Shown one piece after another: positions 56,393 through 64,000 of a stretch of DNA of 64,000 nucleotides. The notes under the pieces are model-generated. The model did not search any database. It saw only the letters and a program-made list of their open reading frames with translations, and was not told the origin of the DNA. A program made the translations under genes and the position numbers. The first letter of the stretch is position 1; each line of letters begins with the position of its first letter. This stretch comes from Clostridiaceae bacterium (GTDB lineage Bacteria > Bacillota > Clostridia > Lachnospirales > Lachnospiraceae). The DNA lies in NCBI GenBank assembly GCA_902362725.1, contig CABIXM010000011.1:1-64000 (forward strand). Reading direction: 5' to 3'.

Positions 56393-57167
56393 AGCCTTCT
56401 CCATACATATTCGGAACCGCAGCCAGCAGTTTTCTGGTGTATGCGCAGCCCGGCTGCTCCAGTATTGTCTTCCGGTCTCCCTCTTCCACAATCCTTCCAT
56501 TCTGCATAACCACAATCCGATCCGACATATATGCCGCCACGCCCAGATTATGGGTTACCAGGATAATGGAGGTTCCGTGATTTTTCCGCAGCTCCATCAT
56601 CTGGCGCACGATCTGTGCCTGTGTCGTCACGTCCAGGGCAGCCGTGGGCTCGTCGGCCAGCAGCAGCTCCGGCTCAAAGGTCATGGCCATGGCGATTCCG
56701 ACCCTCTGACGCATACCGCCGGACAGCTGGAAGCTGTAGCTCTTCATAATGCGCTCCGGCTCCGACAGCCGCATGGCTTCCAGCATGGCCACCGCCTTTT
56801 CTTCCGCCGCTTTACGGCCTAGCTTTTCATGCTTCTGAATGTATTCTATATACTGCGAGCCGATTTTTCGTATCGGATTCAGCATGGCTCCGGAATCCTG
56901 GAAAATCATGGATATCCTGGATCCCCGGAGTTTCTGCATTTCCTTTTCGCTGTATTCAGGAAGAGACTTTCCCTCAAACAAAATATCGCCGGATACCAGC
57001 TCTCCTTCCTGTGGCAGAAGTCCCAGAATGGAACGTATCGCCGTAGTCTTTCCGCTTCCGCTTTCACCTACCAGGCTGATAATTTCCCCTCTCTTCATGT
57101 GCAGGGAGAAATCCTGCAAAAACGGCTGTCCATGATATGCAACTGTTATGTTCTCTATATCCAGCAT
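56385..57167 (-). CDS. Opp/Dpp/Nik-type ABC transporter ATPase (OppD-like)
   Basis: A 260-residue ATPase with GESGSGKT, QLSGGMRQR and LLLADEPTA. It is shorter than most OppD proteins because it lacks the C-terminal Cys-rich extension, which is a trait shared with many NikD-type subunits. Confidence 0.93.
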   Translation of the reverse strand: MLDIENITVAYHGQPFLQDFSLHMKRGEIISLVGESGSGKTTAIRSILGLLPQEGELVSGDILFEGKSLPEYSEKEMQKLRGSRISMIFQDSGAMLNPIRKIGSQYIEYIQKHEKLGRKAAEEKAVAMLEAMRLSEPERIMKSYSFQLSGGMRQRVGIAMAMTFEPELLLADEPTAALDVTTQAQIVRQMMELRKNHGTSIILVTHNLGVAAYMSDRIVVMQNGRIVEEGDRKTILEQPGCAYTRKLLAAVPNMYGEGYV

Positions 57168-57197
57168 GGGAAAGTCCCCTTTTCTATATATTCTTCT

Positions 57198-58784
57198 TTA
57201 TGACGCCGGTGTGATATCCTTTGTTACCCAGTAGTAATCGCACACATAGCTGTGAACGCCTTCCACGGAAGCCGCGGAGCAGAGATTGAAATTATAGGCG
57301 CCGCTGCAGATGGTCGCCACATCCTCCATCAGGATTTCCTGCATCTGTGTAAAGATTTCCGTCCGCTTTTCCATATCAAATTCGCCAATCAGCTGTTCAT
57401 ACAGCGCGTCGTATTCTTCATTATGATAATTTCCGTAATTAAAGCTTGTATCGGTAATCTTTCCGTACCAGTGCTTCAGGAAGTTCTCCGGATCTCCGGT
57501 AGGTGTGGTTACTTCATTGTTGAACATCAGATCAAAGCCCTGGGATACCCGCAGGTCTACCACATTTTCCGGCATGGAAATGGTGCTCTTGATTCCGATT
57601 GCTTCCAGCTGAACCCCATACGCCTGCGCAATTACGTCCTGCTGACGGCTGGTTGTCGCTACAATACTGATGTCGATGTTTTTGCCGTCCAGTTCGCGGT
57701 ATCCGTCTCCATCGCCGTCTACGATACCGGCCTCGTCCAGCATAGCCTTAGCTGCCTCCGGATCATAGCTGTACGGGTTATCCAAATCATAGCCGGGCAC
57801 CGGCGTATTATTGGTGTAAGTATAGGAGCCGCCTGTGGATACATCACACACGGTCTGACCGTCAATTGCCGTCATCACTGCTTTTCTCAGAGTATCATTG
57901 CCCAGTACTCCGTCAAAATTGATAAACCAGTTGCAGACACGGTTTCCACCGGTGACGTCAATCTGATAATTTCCTGCGTTCTCCAGAACCGCTCTGTCAG
58001 ACGCCGCAATGTTGATTCCCATGTCGGCAGAACCGTCCTGCAGGGCCATTGCGCGGGCAGAAGCCTCCCCGAGCTTCATGACATTGACCGTCTCAAAGGG
58101 TACTTCACCGTCCCAGTAATTGTCATTTTTTACCAGCTGGATATCATGCTCCGGATCGTTGGATACAAAACAGTAGGGTCCTGTACAAATCGGTCCGTCC
58201 GCAGCGATATCGCGATCCGCAGAGCCAGCCACATCGATAATGCCATACCAGGGATACGCAAGGCAGCCCGGCAGGTCTACCGTCGGCTCACTTGTTACAA
58301 TCGTCACAGTCCAGGCTTCATCGTCCGCGCTGATACTGCTATATGTGAAATAATTCCAGGGGTTTCCATTTCCGCCCTTATTGGGATCGGTCACATCAAA
58401 TAATCTCTCCAGGGATTCCTGAACCTTCGTCGCTGTCATCGGCTCTCCATTGGAGAAGGTTACATTTTCTTTCAGCTTTATGGTCCAGGTCAGCTGATCG
58501 TCCGCTACAGACCAGTCTTCTGCCAGCCACGGCGACACGGTGCCGTCGTCCTCAAAGCGGGTCAGCGTTTCCAGCGCGCCCCAGCGCATTACAAACCAGC
58601 TGTTCCACTCATCTGCCGGATCCAGGGTTGCGCTGGTCAGCTCTGTCGCCACATTCAGCTGTGTTTTCGCGTTTCCTCCGTCTGCCGCTGCTTTCTGCTC
58701 TGTTCCTGCGCTGCCGCCGCATGCTGTGATACTGCCCGCAAGGCACAGGCTAAGGGCAAGGGCAATCAGTTTTTTTCCATTCAT
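57198..58784 (-). CDS. Family 5 extracellular solute-binding lipoprotein
   Basis: A 528-residue SBP_bac_5 (OppA/DppA/NikA) protein. A lipoprotein signal (KKLIALALSLCLAGSITAC) puts the lipid on the Cys near residue 22. The mature part begins with a small acidic linker, then the LNVATELTSATLDPAD core; NDNYWDGEVPFETVNV and the dipeptide-lobe pattern follow. The family binds peptides, nickel complexes, opine metallophores and other ligands; the cobalamin-type riboswitch favours a corrinoid- or cobalt-related ligand, but this is inference. Confidence 0.93.
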   Translation of the reverse strand: MNGKKLIALALSLCLAGSITACGGSAGTEQKAAADGGNAKTQLNVATELTSATLDPADEWNSWFVMRWGALETLTRFEDDGTVSPWLAEDWSVADDQLTWTIKLKENVTFSNGEPMTATKVQESLERLFDVTDPNKGGNGNPWNYFTYSSISADDEAWTVTIVTSEPTVDLPGCLAYPWYGIIDVAGSADRDIAADGPICTGPYCFVSNDPEHDIQLVKNDNYWDGEVPFETVNVMKLGEASARAMALQDGSADMGINIAASDRAVLENAGNYQIDVTGGNRVCNWFINFDGVLGNDTLRKAVMTAIDGQTVCDVSTGGSYTYTNNTPVPGYDLDNPYSYDPEAAKAMLDEAGIVDGDGDGYRELDGKNIDISIVATTSRQQDVIAQAYGVQLEAIGIKSTISMPENVVDLRVSQGFDLMFNNEVTTPTGDPENFLKHWYGKITDTSFNYGNYHNEEYDALYEQLIGEFDMEKRTEIFTQMQEILMEDVATICSGAYNFNLCSAASVEGVHSYVCDYYWVTKDITPAS

Positions 58785-59620
58785 GTTCTCTTTCTCCTCT
58801 TCTTTCTTCGTTTTTCTGTTGCATTTGGATCTATCATATCTCTAATACAGTCACCCCAGAGATTAAAGATGACTACCGTAATAAAGACCGCAAGTCCCGG
58901 ACAAAACAGCAGCCACGGGCTGCTCAGTATATAAGTTCTTCCCTCGCTCAGCATATATCCCCACTCCGGTGTGGGGGGCTGGATTCCAAACCCAAGGAAG
59001 GACAGGCTTGCCAGCGACAGCATGATGGTGCCGATATCCGTCGCCGCCGTAATGATCATCGTGGGAAGCGCGTTGGGCAGCATATATCTCATAAGGATTC
59101 TGCTGTGTCTGGATCCTGAGATTTCCGCCGCGGATATATAAGTCCTGTTCCGTATCTTCAACACCAGGCTTCTGGAAAGTCTGGCGTATCTGGTCCAGCT
59201 TACCGCCGCGATTGCAATCATGGAATTTTTCAGGCTTGGCCCAAGAATTCCCGCGATTGCCATAGCCAGAATCAGATCCGGGAAGGCGATCATCATATCG
59301 CCCACTCTCATGATTACCGCGTCTGCCACGCCGCCGAAATACCCTGCTATGATTCCAAGAAAGGTACCCACAACCAGGATTACCGCCACCAGAATCAGTA
59401 CGCTGTATACACTGGTGGTCGCCCCGCAGATCACCCGGGAGAACACATCCCGTCCCAGCGCGTCGGTTCCAAAATAGTGTTCTTTTCCGGGCGCCTGGAA
59501 CGCGTCGCTCAGTGACGCGCTCAACGGATCGCAGGGAACGATTTTGTCTGCCAGGAACGCCACTGCCAGAATAAGGAAAACCAGAATGGAAAGCACCGCA
59601 AATCTTGTATTCTTTTTCAT
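58781..59620 (-). CDS. Opp/Nik-type ABC permease (OppC-like)
   Basis: A 279-residue permease with six helices. The N-terminal DPLSASLSDAFQAPGKEHYF and the EAA loop (AAEISGSRHSRILMRYMLPN) are typical of the C subunit. It overlaps both neighbours by 4 bases. Confidence 0.93.
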   Translation of the reverse strand: MKKNTRFAVLSILVFLILAVAFLADKIVPCDPLSASLSDAFQAPGKEHYFGTDALGRDVFSRVICGATTSVYSVLILVAVILVVGTFLGIIAGYFGGVADAVIMRVGDMMIAFPDLILAMAIAGILGPSLKNSMIAIAAVSWTRYARLSRSLVLKIRNRTYISAAEISGSRHSRILMRYMLPNALPTMIITAATDIGTIMLSLASLSFLGFGIQPPTPEWGYMLSEGRTYILSSPWLLFCPGLAVFITVVIFNLWGDCIRDMIDPNATEKRRKKRRKRT

Positions 59621-60561
59621 CCGTTCTCCCCCTCCCTGGTCCTCGGATCAATATAATGATAGGATATATCCACCAGCAAATTTACTACCATATAGATCAG
59701 GGCTATCCATAATACGAAGCCCTGGATCAGCGGATAATCCCGCGCCTTTACCGCTCCCACCGCCAGGATACCCAGTCCCGGATAGGAGAAAATAATCTCC
59801 ACCACTGAAGTTCCTCCGAGAAGTGATCCAAAGGATAGCCCCAGCATGGTAACCAGCGGAAGCATGGCGTTGGGAAGAACCTGGCGGAACAGTATTTCCC
59901 ACTGATTCATTCCCCGGGCTCTCGCGCCTGTCACGTAATCCTGGTGCAGCTCCTCCAGTACCGCCGTGCGCACCTGTCTGGAATATTTGGAGGCCATGGC
60001 AATGGCCAGCGTGATGCCCGGCAGCAGCATCTGTTCCATTCCGACGGAGCTGCTCGCCACCTTTACCAGTCCCAGCTTCAAAGCGAAGACATATAATAAG
60101 ATCAGGCCAATCAGGAAGCCCGGAAGCGAAATACCCAGAAAAGAAAGAAAGCGAACGATATAATCCGCTATCCCGTCCTGTCTGACCGCCGAAAGGATTC
60201 CAAGGGGAACCGAAACAATTAACATCAGCCCCAGGGAAAACAGGGCCAACCGGAACGTTGCCGGCAGCCTTTTCATCAGCAGCTCCAGTACCGGGGCGCT
60301 TTTACTGAAGGAGGTTCCAAAATCTCCGTGAAAAATACCGCCTATCCAGTCCACATATTGCTGTAAAAAGGGTTTGTCCAGTCCCATGGACTGCCTGGCC
60401 TGCTCCAGCATTTCCGGACTCGGGGTAATTCCCAGGGAATCATACATGGCTGTGGCCGGATCGCCCGGCGCAAGGTAGGTTAATAAAAAGGTCAGAAAGG
60501 AAATGCCTATCAGCACTACGCACATCTGGATAAGTCTGGATACGAGCCTGTTCTTTTTCAC
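59617..60561 (-). CDS. Opp/Nik-type ABC permease (OppB-like)
   Basis: A 314-residue permease. TM1 is followed by the periplasmic PGDPATAMYDSLG segment; the EAA loop reads YVTGARARGMNQWEILFRQV. I choose GTG 60561 because GGAGGAAAACA lies just before it; an in-frame extension to 60645 would cross the leader's terminator hairpin. It is the first gene of the operon. Confidence 0.9.
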   Translation of the reverse strand: MKKNRLVSRLIQMCVVLIGISFLTFLLTYLAPGDPATAMYDSLGITPSPEMLEQARQSMGLDKPFLQQYVDWIGGIFHGDFGTSFSKSAPVLELLMKRLPATFRLALFSLGLMLIVSVPLGILSAVRQDGIADYIVRFLSFLGISLPGFLIGLILLYVFALKLGLVKVASSSVGMEQMLLPGITLAIAMASKYSRQVRTAVLEELHQDYVTGARARGMNQWEILFRQVLPNAMLPLVTMLGLSFGSLLGGTSVVEIIFSYPGLGILAVGAVKARDYPLIQGFVLWIALIYMVVNLLVDISYHYIDPRTREGENG

Positions 60562-60583
60562 TGTTTTCCTCCGTTTCAGCAAT

Positions 60584-60613
60584 AAAAAAGCCATGGATGT
60601 TTTTGCATCCATG
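60584..60613 (-). terminator. Intrinsic terminator of the cobalamin-riboswitch leader
   Basis: CATGGATG (60592-60599) pairs with CATCCATG (60606-60613). On the minus strand GC and six T follow (60584-60589), only about 20 bases before the operon's start codon. This is the likely transcriptional off-switch. Confidence 0.8.
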
Positions 60614-60635
60614 ACCGATTTTACATGGGAAATAA

Positions 60636-60850
60636 GCCTTCGCAAATAAATCGTTCGCTAAGGTTGCTGCATAGCAGTTCTCCTGACTCACATATTCAGG
60701 GAAGAAGCCCAGCGAACTCTCCTCGCCTTCTCAGGTTTACCCCAATGGCGGACTTTCATCTAAGGATCATTCTTTATGTATACAGTGGCGGTACCGTCCA
60801 TGATTTCCACATGATTCTCTATTCTTTATCAGCCGCCGTACGCGACTGAC
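60636..60850 (-). ncRNA. Cobalamin (AdoCbl-type) riboswitch
   Basis: On the minus strand the core blocks appear in the right order: GGACGGTACCGCCACTGTA, then GTCCGCCATTGGG, then GAGAAGGCGAGGAG, and the B12 box GTGAGTCAGGAGAACTGC. The box differs from the usual GAGACCTGCC by an A. An intrinsic terminator follows. It should repress the downstream ABC/M14/MATE operon when cobalamin is plentiful. Confidence 0.8.
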
Positions 60851-60866
60851 AACACTATGCCCATTT

Positions 60867-60895
60867 ATTTTACTTGATTCCTCTATATCTGTCAA
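60867..60895 (-). promoter_or_regulatory. Promoter of the cobalamin-riboswitch operon
   Basis: Minus strand TTGACA (60890-60895), 17-base spacer, TAAAAT (60867-60872), giving an untranslated leader of about 300 bases. Confidence 0.75.
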
Positions 60896-60977
60896 GATTT
60901 TTCCATTTTTTGTCTTCCGGTAATTCAGCCTGTCCCTTCGGAAACAGGAATTATTTCTCTTTCTGTCCATACTTTCC

Positions 60978-61006
60978 TTGACCCGCTTCTCTTACATAGG
61001 TATAAT
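60978..61006 (+). promoter_or_regulatory. Promoter of the ThrE-type exporter genes
   Basis: TTGACC (60978-60983), 17-base spacer, TATAAT (61001-61006). Confidence 0.75.
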
Positions 61007-61055
61007 GGGCATAGATTATTCTCAATACAAAATCAGGTATAAGGAAATCAGACAA

Positions 61056-61805
61056 ATGGATTACAAACTTTTACTCGACACCGCCGTCATGGCGGGGGAG
61101 CTGATGCTGGCCAACGGGGCTGAGACTTACCGGGTGGAGGATACCATGCACCGGATGCTTTCCCTGTCGGGACTGAAGACCGCCGAGGCTTTCGTGATGG
61201 TGACCGGCTTTCTGGTGACTCTGGACGACCCGTCCATCCAGTCCATGACGGTGACCCGCCGAATTCAGAGCCGGGGGACAAACCTGAGCATCATCGACGA
61301 AATTAACAGTATTTCCAGAGGTCTCTGCGGCGGGGAGCTTGAACTAGAGGAAGCCTTCCGGCAGATAAAAAAGCTGAAAAAGGAACCGCACCCTCCCCAG
61401 GCCTTTCTGCTGGCCAACGCAGGCGTGGCCGCGGCCTTTGCACTGACCTACGGCGGAACCTGGCAGGAGGCCTTTGTGGCGGGTGTGGCCGGATTTTTCA
61501 TGGCCATCTGCCTGTATCTGTGCAGCTGCATGAAGCTGCCCTCCTTCTTCGGAATCCTGCTGAGCGCTGTGGTAATCTCATTGTTCGCAGGCGGACTTCT
61601 GAAGTTTCTTCCTATTATAGGGAACCTGGATTCCATCATCATCGCGGCCATCATGCCCCTGGTTCCCGGCGTGGCCATCACCAACGCGGTCTTTGACACC
61701 CTGCACGGGGATTATATCTCCGGCTCCGCCCGGATGATGGAGGCCTTTGTGGTCGCCGCCTCTGTAGCTATGGGTATTGTCATTGGACTTCGTTTCATTC
61801 AGTAA
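61056..61805 (+). CDS. ThrE-type threonine/serine exporter, large subunit
   Basis: A 249-residue protein of the DUF1212/ThrE N-terminal type. A soluble N-terminus (about 1-110: AGELMLANGAETYRVEDTM) is followed by four or five helices. It probably exports threonine, serine or related solutes with its small partner. The ATG at 61056 is downstream of the promoter, so the longer in-frame start at 60978 is excluded. Confidence 0.88.
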   Translation: MDYKLLLDTAVMAGELMLANGAETYRVEDTMHRMLSLSGLKTAEAFVMVTGFLVTLDDPSIQSMTVTRRIQSRGTNLSIIDEINSISRGLCGGELELEEAFRQIKKLKKEPHPPQAFLLANAGVAAAFALTYGGTWQEAFVAGVAGFFMAICLYLCSCMKLPSFFGILLSAVVISLFAGGLLKFLPIIGNLDSIIIAAIMPLVPGVAITNAVFDTLHGDYISGSARMMEAFVVAASVAMGIVIGLRFIQ

Positions 61806-61820
61806 GGAGGAAAGGCTTTT

Positions 61821-62264
61821 ATGCTGATTCAGGTTATAGGCGCGTTTTTTTCCGTTGTGGCCTTTTCTTTTCTGCTGCACGTACCGCGCAAATATATCAT
61901 CTGGGCCGGTTTCACCGGCGCGGTGGGCTGGTGGCTATATCTGGTTCTTATGGACCTTCAGTTTTCCATGGCTGTGGCCACTTTCCTGTCCGGGTGTCTC
62001 ATTTCCCTCTGCGGACAGTTTTTTGCAAGAATTTTAAAGACTCCGGTCACCATTTTTGTTATTCCCGGCATTTTGCCGCTGGTGCCGGGCGCCGGTATGT
62101 TCCGGATTGCCCGCTCCGTCATCCGTTCCGACGGAATGACCTCCCACCACGTTACCCAGACGCTGATTGTGGCCGGAATGATTGCCCTGTCCCTCATGGT
62201 GGTGGACAGTGTTTTCCGATTATTTTTTAAGAACAAAGGAGATTGTCATGTGGATCGCCAATAA
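61821..62264 (+). CDS. ThrE-type exporter, small subunit
   Basis: A 147-residue DUF3815-type protein with four to five helices (IPGILPLVPGAGMFRIARSV). It completes the ThrE fold that is one chain in actinobacteria. AAGGAGG precedes the ATG. Its 3' end overlaps the methyltransferase start by 17 bases. Confidence 0.88.
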   Translation: MLIQVIGAFFSVVAFSFLLHVPRKYIIWAGFTGAVGWWLYLVLMDLQFSMAVATFLSGCLISLCGQFFARILKTPVTIFVIPGILPLVPGAGMFRIARSVIRSDGMTSHHVTQTLIVAGMIALSLMVVDSVFRLFFKNKGDCHVDRQ

Positions 62265-63126
62265 CTGGACTGATTATGAAATACTGGATACCTCGAGAGG
62301 AGAAAAGCTGGAACGCTGGGGCGACTACCTGCTGGTGCGTCCGGATCCCCAGGTTATCTGGGATACCGAACGGAAGGCCCCGGGCTGGAAGCGTATGAAC
62401 GGCCATTACCACCGCAGCAAAAAGGGCGGCGGCGAGTGGGAGTTCTTCGACCTGCCGGAGCAGTGGACCATCCAGTATCCTCTCTGCCAGGGCAAGAATA
62501 CCTTAACATTCAATCTGAAGCCCTTCAGCTTCAAGCATACAGGACTGTTCCCGGAGCAGGCTGCCAACTGGGACTGGTTCGGCGAGAAAATCCGCAATGC
62601 CGGACGCCCCATCAAGGTACTGAATCTCTTCGCCTACACCGGCGGTGCTACCCTGGCTGCTGCTGCCTCCGGAGCTTCCGTCACCCATGTGGACGCTTCC
62701 AAGGGCATGGTAGGCTGGGCAAAGGAAAACGCCCGCTCCTCCGGACTGGGCGAGGCTCCTATCCGCTGGATTGTAGATGACTGTGTAAAATTCGTGGAGC
62801 GGGAAATCCGCCGCGGCAACCATTACGACGGCATCATCATGGATCCTCCTTCCTACGGCAGAGGGCCAAAAGGGGAAATCTGGAAAATCGAAGAAGCCAT
62901 TCACCCGCTGATCCGCCTCTGCTCCCAGCTTTTGAGCGACGATCCGCTGTTTTTCCTGGTAAATTCTTATACCACCGGATTGGCTCCGGCGGTGCTGACC
63001 TACATGATTGCCACGGAACTGAAGAAATATAACGGCACTGTCGATTCCCAGGAGGTAGGGCTGCCCGTCACCGCATCCGGACTGGTGCTGCCCTGCGGCG
63101 CAAGCGGACGCTGGGAGAAGAAATAG
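62248..63126 (+). CDS. Class I SAM-dependent methyltransferase (RlmI/PF10672-like)
   Basis: A 292-residue enzyme. The SAM site is LNLFAYTGGATLAAAASGA with acidic THVDASKG, and the catalytic loop is DPPSYGRGPKGE, as in the rRNA m5C methyltransferases of the RlmI/K group. The N-terminal PUA domain of full-length RlmI is absent. ATG 62248 follows AAAGGAG. The nucleic acid or protein target is uncertain. Confidence 0.85.
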   Translation: MWIANNWTDYEILDTSRGEKLERWGDYLLVRPDPQVIWDTERKAPGWKRMNGHYHRSKKGGGEWEFFDLPEQWTIQYPLCQGKNTLTFNLKPFSFKHTGLFPEQAANWDWFGEKIRNAGRPIKVLNLFAYTGGATLAAAASGASVTHVDASKGMVGWAKENARSSGLGEAPIRWIVDDCVKFVEREIRRGNHYDGIIMDPPSYGRGPKGEIWKIEEAIHPLIRLCSQLLSDDPLFFLVNSYTTGLAPAVLTYMIATELKKYNGTVDSQEVGLPVTASGLVLPCGASGRWEKK

Positions 63127-63204
63127 CTTTTTACAAAGTCAATGGCGGCTGGAGGTTCCGGCCGCTGTGTTTTTTATCTGAAGATTTTAAAGGAGGATTT
63201 TATT

Positions 63205-63759
63205 ATGAGTAGTATTTACATAGACCCGCAGGTTTACACCGGCCGTCCCGCCAGCGCAGAGGGCCGTCTGGAAAAGGAGATAGCTGTCTACGATCTGCTG
63301 GACAGGCTTCAGATTCCCTTTACCCGTGTGGATCATGGAGTAGCCATGACCATCGAGGAATGTCAGGACGTGGATCAGCTTCTCGGTATTGAGATCTGTA
63401 AAAATCTGGTGCTTTGCAACGCACAGAAAACCAGGTTTTATCTGCTTCTGCTGCCCGGAAATAAGCCCTTTAAGACAAAAGATCTGTCCAAACAGATCGG
63501 TTCCTCCCGTCTCTCCTTTGCCCCGGCGGAGTATATGGAGAAGCTGCTGAATGTAACGCCGGGCTCCGCTACGATTATGGCGCTGATGAATGACCCGGAT
63601 AACCAGGTACAACTCATCATTGACGAGGAGGTATCTGCCCTGGAGGACTTCGGCTGCCACCCCTGTATCAATACCTCCAGCCTGCGTATGAAGACGAAGG
63701 ATGTGCTGGAGAAGTTTCTGCCGGCGGTGCACCATGAGGCGATTTTTGTGAAGCTGTAA
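63205..63759 (+). CDS. Prolyl-tRNA synthetase-associated editing protein (YbaK/ProX-like)
   Basis: A 184-residue stand-alone relative of the ProRS editing domain. The hallmark DRLQIPFTRVDHGVAMTIEE is followed by LVLCNAQKTRFYLLLLPGNK and the C-terminal GCHPCINTSSLRM. It should hydrolyse Ala-tRNA(Pro) or similar mischarged tRNAs. AAAGGAGG precedes the ATG at 63205. Confidence 0.92.
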   Translation: MSSIYIDPQVYTGRPASAEGRLEKEIAVYDLLDRLQIPFTRVDHGVAMTIEECQDVDQLLGIEICKNLVLCNAQKTRFYLLLLPGNKPFKTKDLSKQIGSSRLSFAPAEYMEKLLNVTPGSATIMALMNDPDNQVQLIIDEEVSALEDFGCHPCINTSSLRMKTKDVLEKFLPAVHHEAIFVKL

Positions 63760-63893
63760 AAATGAAATTATGTTCCGCGTACATTTTATTGTTATGAAAT
63801 AGCTGGCACATTACTGAACACTCCGTATGTACACTCGTTTTTCAAACATGTGTGCAACAAAACTATATTTAATTTTGAATTTTAATACACTAA

Positions 63894-63944
63894 AAAACAG
63901 GTTCGTTCTTCTAATATTTGTTATAGAAAGAACAGACCTGTTTT
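63894..63944. terminator. Terminator after the editing protein gene
   Basis: AAAACAGGT (63894-63902) pairs with ACCTGTTTT (63936-63944), with an inner GTTCTT/AAGAAC pairing. The 135 bases before it hold nothing I recognise. Confidence 0.75.
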
Positions 63945-63961
63945 CATTTTCTCATTTTCTT

Positions 63962-64000
63962 TTAGCATCTGCAGAACATGCAGAACAGCTGCGCCAGACA
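63962..64000 (-). CDS. Possible C-terminal end of a minus-strand gene (partial)
   Basis: Twelve codons read in from the right edge and end in TAA, giving CLAQLFCMFCRC. The Cys-rich end and the convergent terminator before it are consistent with a real gene end, but this is too short to identify. Confidence 0.3.
   Translation of the reverse strand, partial: CLAQLFCMFCRC

Noticed and set aside
53086..60561. Calling the ABC system a nickel or dipeptide transporter
   Set aside because: Family-5 ABC components cannot be assigned a substrate by sequence alone; the riboswitch argues against a simple peptide role.
63760..63893. Possible small gene or RNA after the tRNA-editing gene
   Set aside because: AT-rich, no frame with a ribosome site and no stable fold seen before the terminator.

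Overview
The window looks like a chromosomal segment of a gut-type Lachnospiraceae (Clostridia). The reasons are: zinc-type S14 and L36; a KOW-domain RNA-binding gene overlapping infA; a fused E1 2-oxoacid dehydrogenase; a queT leader; and an integrative element of the PcfB/VirD4 type common in Clostridia. No rRNA, tRNA or CRISPR array was found. The right end may cut one more minus-strand gene.

Layout. (1) 1-2.6 kb: one end of an integrative conjugative element, all minus strand: replication initiator, DUF5348 protein, PcfB-like protein and the N-terminus of a VirD4/TraG coupling protein. (2) 2.6-13 kb: a MATE exporter; a DeoR regulator-E2-E1 dehydrogenase operon with five phased operator-like repeats at its promoter; queT behind a pseudoknotted riboswitch-like leader; a sodium-dependent (NSS) transporter; an Rpn-type nuclease. 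(3) 13-26 kb: an FAD oxidoreductase; a DUF4143 ATPase; an AT-rich ORF6N/PLD-like gene with a small HTH gene; a decayed GLUG-repeat surface protein joined to a metallo-beta-lactamase-fold remnant; a lipid kinase and a PAP2 phosphatase; a second Rpn nuclease. (4) 26-34 kb: an envelope-glycan and repair cluster (aminotransferase, MBOAT acyltransferase, SGNH-like partner, sfsA, mutY, glf, GT2). (5) 34.4-52.8 kb: a merged S10-spc-alpha ribosomal protein operon from rpsJ to rplQ with secY, adk, map, a KOW gene and infA. argH lies between infA and rpmJ. Several gaps carry hairpins and a dispersed 26-bp repeat. (6) 53-61 kb: a seven-gene operon (two Opp/Nik-type permeases, a lipoprotein binding protein, two ATPases, an aspartoacylase-like M14-family hydrolase and a MATE exporter) behind a strong promoter, a cobalamin-riboswitch-like leader and an intrinsic terminator. 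(7) 61-64 kb: a two-subunit ThrE exporter, a methyltransferase and a free-standing prolyl-tRNA editing protein.

The most interesting unit is the cobalamin-riboswitch-linked operon in region 6. Its gene content suggests a cycle of import, deacylation and export for a corrinoid- or cobalt-related ligand. That function is inferred from context only. Other points to follow up are the queT leader, the DeoR operator array, the structured leaders and repeats of the ribosomal operon, the argH insertion with its promoter-containing palindrome, and the ORF6N/PLD gene with its repeated operator-like motif.
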